A stretch of 64,000 nucleotides of DNA from Actinomycetales bacterium (GTDB taxonomy: Bacteria; Actinomycetota; Actinomycetes; Actinomycetales; JAHECE01): assembly GCA_029975645.1 (NCBI GenBank), contig JARKOU010000019.1, positions 1-64,000 on the forward strand. The letters run 5' to 3'. Position 1 is the stretch's first letter; each line of letters opens with the position of its first letter. This document shows, piece by piece, positions 61,606 to 64,000 of the stretch. The notes below the pieces were generated by a model that saw only the letters and a program-made list of their open reading frames with translations, made no database searches and had not been told where the DNA came from. A program made the translations under genes and the position numbers.

Positions 61606-64000
61606 TCAGGGCTGGAAGCCCTCGGTGAACGCGCGGTAGAAGAACGCGGCCATCGCCTCGCGGCTGATCGGGTCGTTCGGCGCGTAGACGATCTGCCCGC
61701 CGATGTTGGCGCCGGTCGAGAGGTTGTTGTCCCACATCCACGAGATCTCCGTGTAGGAGGGGTGGCTGCTGTCGACGTCGGTGAACGGCTCGGTGCCGGA
61801 GGGCACGTAGGCCGCCGCCTCGGCGTCCGTCGTCAGAGCCCGGAACATCCACTGCGCCTGCACCTCGCGGGTGACCAGAGCCGTGGGGCTGAAGTCCACA
61901 CCGACCCCACCCGGCTCGATCCCTTCGGAGGCGAGCCACGTGATCTCCTTGTAGAAGGCGTCACCGGGGCTCATGTCCGAGAAGGGCGAGGTGGCCGGCG
62001 GCGTGAAGGCCGGTGAACCCATGAACCGGTAGATGAACGCCGCCATCGCCTCGCGGGTGATCGAGTCGTGCGGTCCGAACAGGAGCGTGTCACCCGGGCC
62101 GTCGGCACCGGTGGTGATCCCCTGGGCGTAGAGCCAGTTGATGTCGGCCTCGAACGCGGCCCCCGGCGGGACGTCGGCGAAGGGCACCACCGTGACATCG
62201 ACCGTGTCGTTCGCCGTGCCGCCCCGGCCGTCGTCGACCACCAGCTTGAAGGTGAGCGTGCCCGTGGTCGACGGCGCCTTGAACGACGGCGTCGCCGTGC
62301 CGGCATTGGTCAGCGTGACCGCGGGCCCGCCGGTCTGGCTCCAGGCGTACGTCAGCGTGTCGCCGTCCGGGTCGCTGCTCCCGGTGCCGTCGAGCGCCAC
62401 CCCCGCCGCGCCGATGCTCGTGGCGAACGCGGCGCCCGCCTCGGCGGTCGGCGGCTGGTTCGGCGCGACCTGAGTGACGTTGACGACCACGGAGTCCGCG
62501 GGGCTCGTGAGCGAGCCGTCACCGACGACGAGGCGGAAGGTCAGCGGTCCCGTGACATTCGGCGCCGTGAACGTCGGGGTGGCGGTGTTGCCGCCGGTCA
62601 GCGTCACGCTCGTGCCGCCGGTCTGCGTCCAGGCGTAGGAGAGGGGCGTACCGTTCGGGTCGCTGCTCCCGGCGCCGTTGAGCTGGACCGCCGCGCCGCC
62701 GCTCACGTTCTGGTCCGGGCCGGCGCTCGCCGTGGGGGCCAGGTTGACGAACGGCATGTTGGTGTAGACCTCGAACTCCGAGAGGCCGACGCTCGCGGTG
62801 CCGGGCCGGACCGACCCGACCGTGAAGCGGATGCTCGTGACCGACTTCGGGGCGAAGGTGATCGTCCGCGCGGTGCCGTTGTTCGGCAGCTCGGAGACCG
62901 GGACGCTGCTGCCGTCCGAGAAGGTGAGGGTGCCGCCGGTCACCTGGTCGGTGAGGTTGGGGCGGTCGAAGAGCTGCACGCCGTTGATCGACGTCGGGCT
63001 CGGGAACGTGTACTCGATCCACGCGCCGACGCCCTCCCCGTTGCTCGCCCACTCGTACGTCGCAGCGACGGTGGAACCCTGGGCGTACCCGTCACGTGCC
63101 TTGGCAGCGGACTGCGTCGTGCTCGCCTGGGAGGACGCAGCCACGGTGGTGTTCGCGTTCCGCGCGACGTTTCCCGTGTGGACGCTCGCGGTGTAGTACT
63201 GCCGCTTGAGCCACGCGTCGTGCGGGGAGTCCGGGCAGCCCTCACCCGGGGTGTTGCACACGTTGTGGTCGTACCCGGCGAACAGCACGAACGCGTCCGT
63301 GACGGTCGTCAACTCCGTCCCGCTCAGGTTGATCGGGTACCCGGGTTCGTCGGTCGCGTAGGTCTCGTAGCCCACGAGCGTGTGCGCCGAGGGGTAGGCG
63401 AGGTGCGCCTGGTTGACGAACTGCGCGGTCGCCCAGTGGTCGCTGTGGTCATACGGGTTGTCGAAGTACGTGGTCCAGTCCGTCGCGCGGATCGTCGTCG
63501 GGCCGAAATCCGTGACGAGTTCCGTGATGAGGCTCTGGAACTGGGCCTTCGTGTACGTGTTCGCGCCGTCGACGGTGCTCGTGGTGGTGCCGTTCCACAG
63601 CTTGAGGATGCTCTGGCCGCCGTAGGCGGCGCTGCCGGAGCCGTCGGGGAACCCATCGGGGATCCGGAGGAAGAAGATCTCGACGGGCGCCCCGGCGAGC
63701 TGGTACGCGGGAATCGTGCGTCCGGCGATGCCGTCGTCGATCGAGTTCCAGGTGTTCGCGACGCCGGCCATGCTGGCATAGGTAGCTCGGATGCCCGTCT
63801 CGAGGCTGCTCCAATAGGACTGCCCCTCGCCCGCCTCGCCCGCCGTCGTGAACACGACGCGCATGCAGCGTCGCGCTTGGAGGTCCCTCAGGATGTCCGG
63901 TTGGAGGAAGAGCAAGTCGTCGTCGGTGTGGGCGACGATCGTCATGGTCCCGGCGGTGCCAGGGCCGCACGTGACGGCCGCGGCGGCCGGCGGTGCGGTG
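61606..64000 (-). CDS. PIG-L family deacetylase / discoidin-like / Ig-PKD-like / triple-SLH surface protein (5' end beyond window)
   Basis: TMTIVAHTDDDLLFLQPDI and PYDHSDHWATAQFV zinc motifs; PTASAGPDQNVSGGAAVQLNGAGSSDPNGTPLSYAWTQTGG repeats; ITREAMAAFIYRF SLH motifs; frame stays open to window edge. Confidence 0.88.
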   Translation of the reverse strand, partial: TAPPAAAAVTCGPGTAGTMTIVAHTDDDLLFLQPDILRDLQARRCMRVVFTTAGEAGEGQSYWSSLETGIRATYASMAGVANTWNSIDDGIAGRTIPAYQLAGAPVEIFFLRIPDGFPDGSGSAAYGGQSILKLWNGTTTSTVDGANTYTKAQFQSLITELVTDFGPTTIRATDWTTYFDNPYDHSDHWATAQFVNQAHLAYPSAHTLVGYETYATDEPGYPINLSGTELTTVTDAFVLFAGYDHNVCNTPGEGCPDSPHDAWLKRQYYTASVHTGNVARNANTTVAASSQASTTQSAAKARDGYAQGSTVAATYEWASNGEGVGAWIEYTFPSPTSINGVQLFDRPNLTDQVTGGTLTFSDGSSVPVSELPNNGTARTITFAPKSVTSIRFTVGSVRPGTASVGLSEFEVYTNMPFVNLAPTASAGPDQNVSGGAAVQLNGAGSSDPNGTPLSYAWTQTGGTSVTLTGGNTATPTFTAPNVTGPLTFRLVVGDGSLTSPADSVVVNVTQVAPNQPPTAEAGAAFATSIGAAGVALDGTGSSDPDGDTLTYAWSQTGGPAVTLTNAGTATPSFKAPSTTGTLTFKLVVDDGRGGTANDTVDVTVVPFADVPPGAAFEADINWLYAQGITTGADGPGDTLLFGPHDSITREAMAAFIYRFMGSPAFTPPATSPFSDMSPGDAFYKEITWLASEGIEPGGVGVDFSPTALVTREVQAQWMFRALTTDAEAAAYVPSGTEPFTDVDSSHPSYTEISWMWDNNLSTGANIGGQIVYAPNDPISREAMAAFFYRAFTEGFQP

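Overview
High-GC Actinomycetota (probably Micrococcales) chromosomal window with about 55 supportable protein-coding genes and one initiator tRNA. Families were recognised by eye from motifs; no searches were run. LEFT (1-11.2 kb): a block whose gene order I recall from other actinobacteria: uvrD2-like helicase, whiB7/wblC-like regulator with a readable uORF/terminator leader, ThiF-like protein, YgjP-type M48 peptidase, DUF2342-type metalloprotease, PDZ/Lon-like S16 protease, UPF0182 membrane protein; then tRNA-fMet. MIDDLE (11.6-28.4 kb): XRE regulator divergent from a VWA protein with repeated CTATGC-N5-GCATAG inverted repeats, two SLH-anchored repeat proteins (one ending in a gamma-glutamylcyclotransferase-like domain), TetR plus glycosyltransferase, ArsR plus SRPBCC, DUF222/HNH, cupin and alpha/beta hydrolase genes. 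RIGHT-CENTRE (28.4-55.8 kb): an apparent defence/toxin-antitoxin island with six toxin-antitoxin pairs, a decayed MNT/HEPN pair, a compact NERD-helicase / HAD / PLD-helicase-DUF3427 gene cassette, a complete Wadjet (JetABCD) operon and a 2,000-aa transglutaminase-like/DUF4011/SF1 helicase/Vsr-like/DUF3320 protein. RIGHT END (55.8-64 kb): RlmC, STAND-type ATPase, GH13 amylase and an edge-truncated PIG-L deacetylase-discoidin-Ig-SLH surface protein. The strongest leads for something undescribed are the NERD/HAD/PLD-helicase cassette, the surface-anchored GGCT fusion and the triple inverted repeat around the XRE gene. Wadjet and the whiB7 attenuator are known biology that can be read well here.
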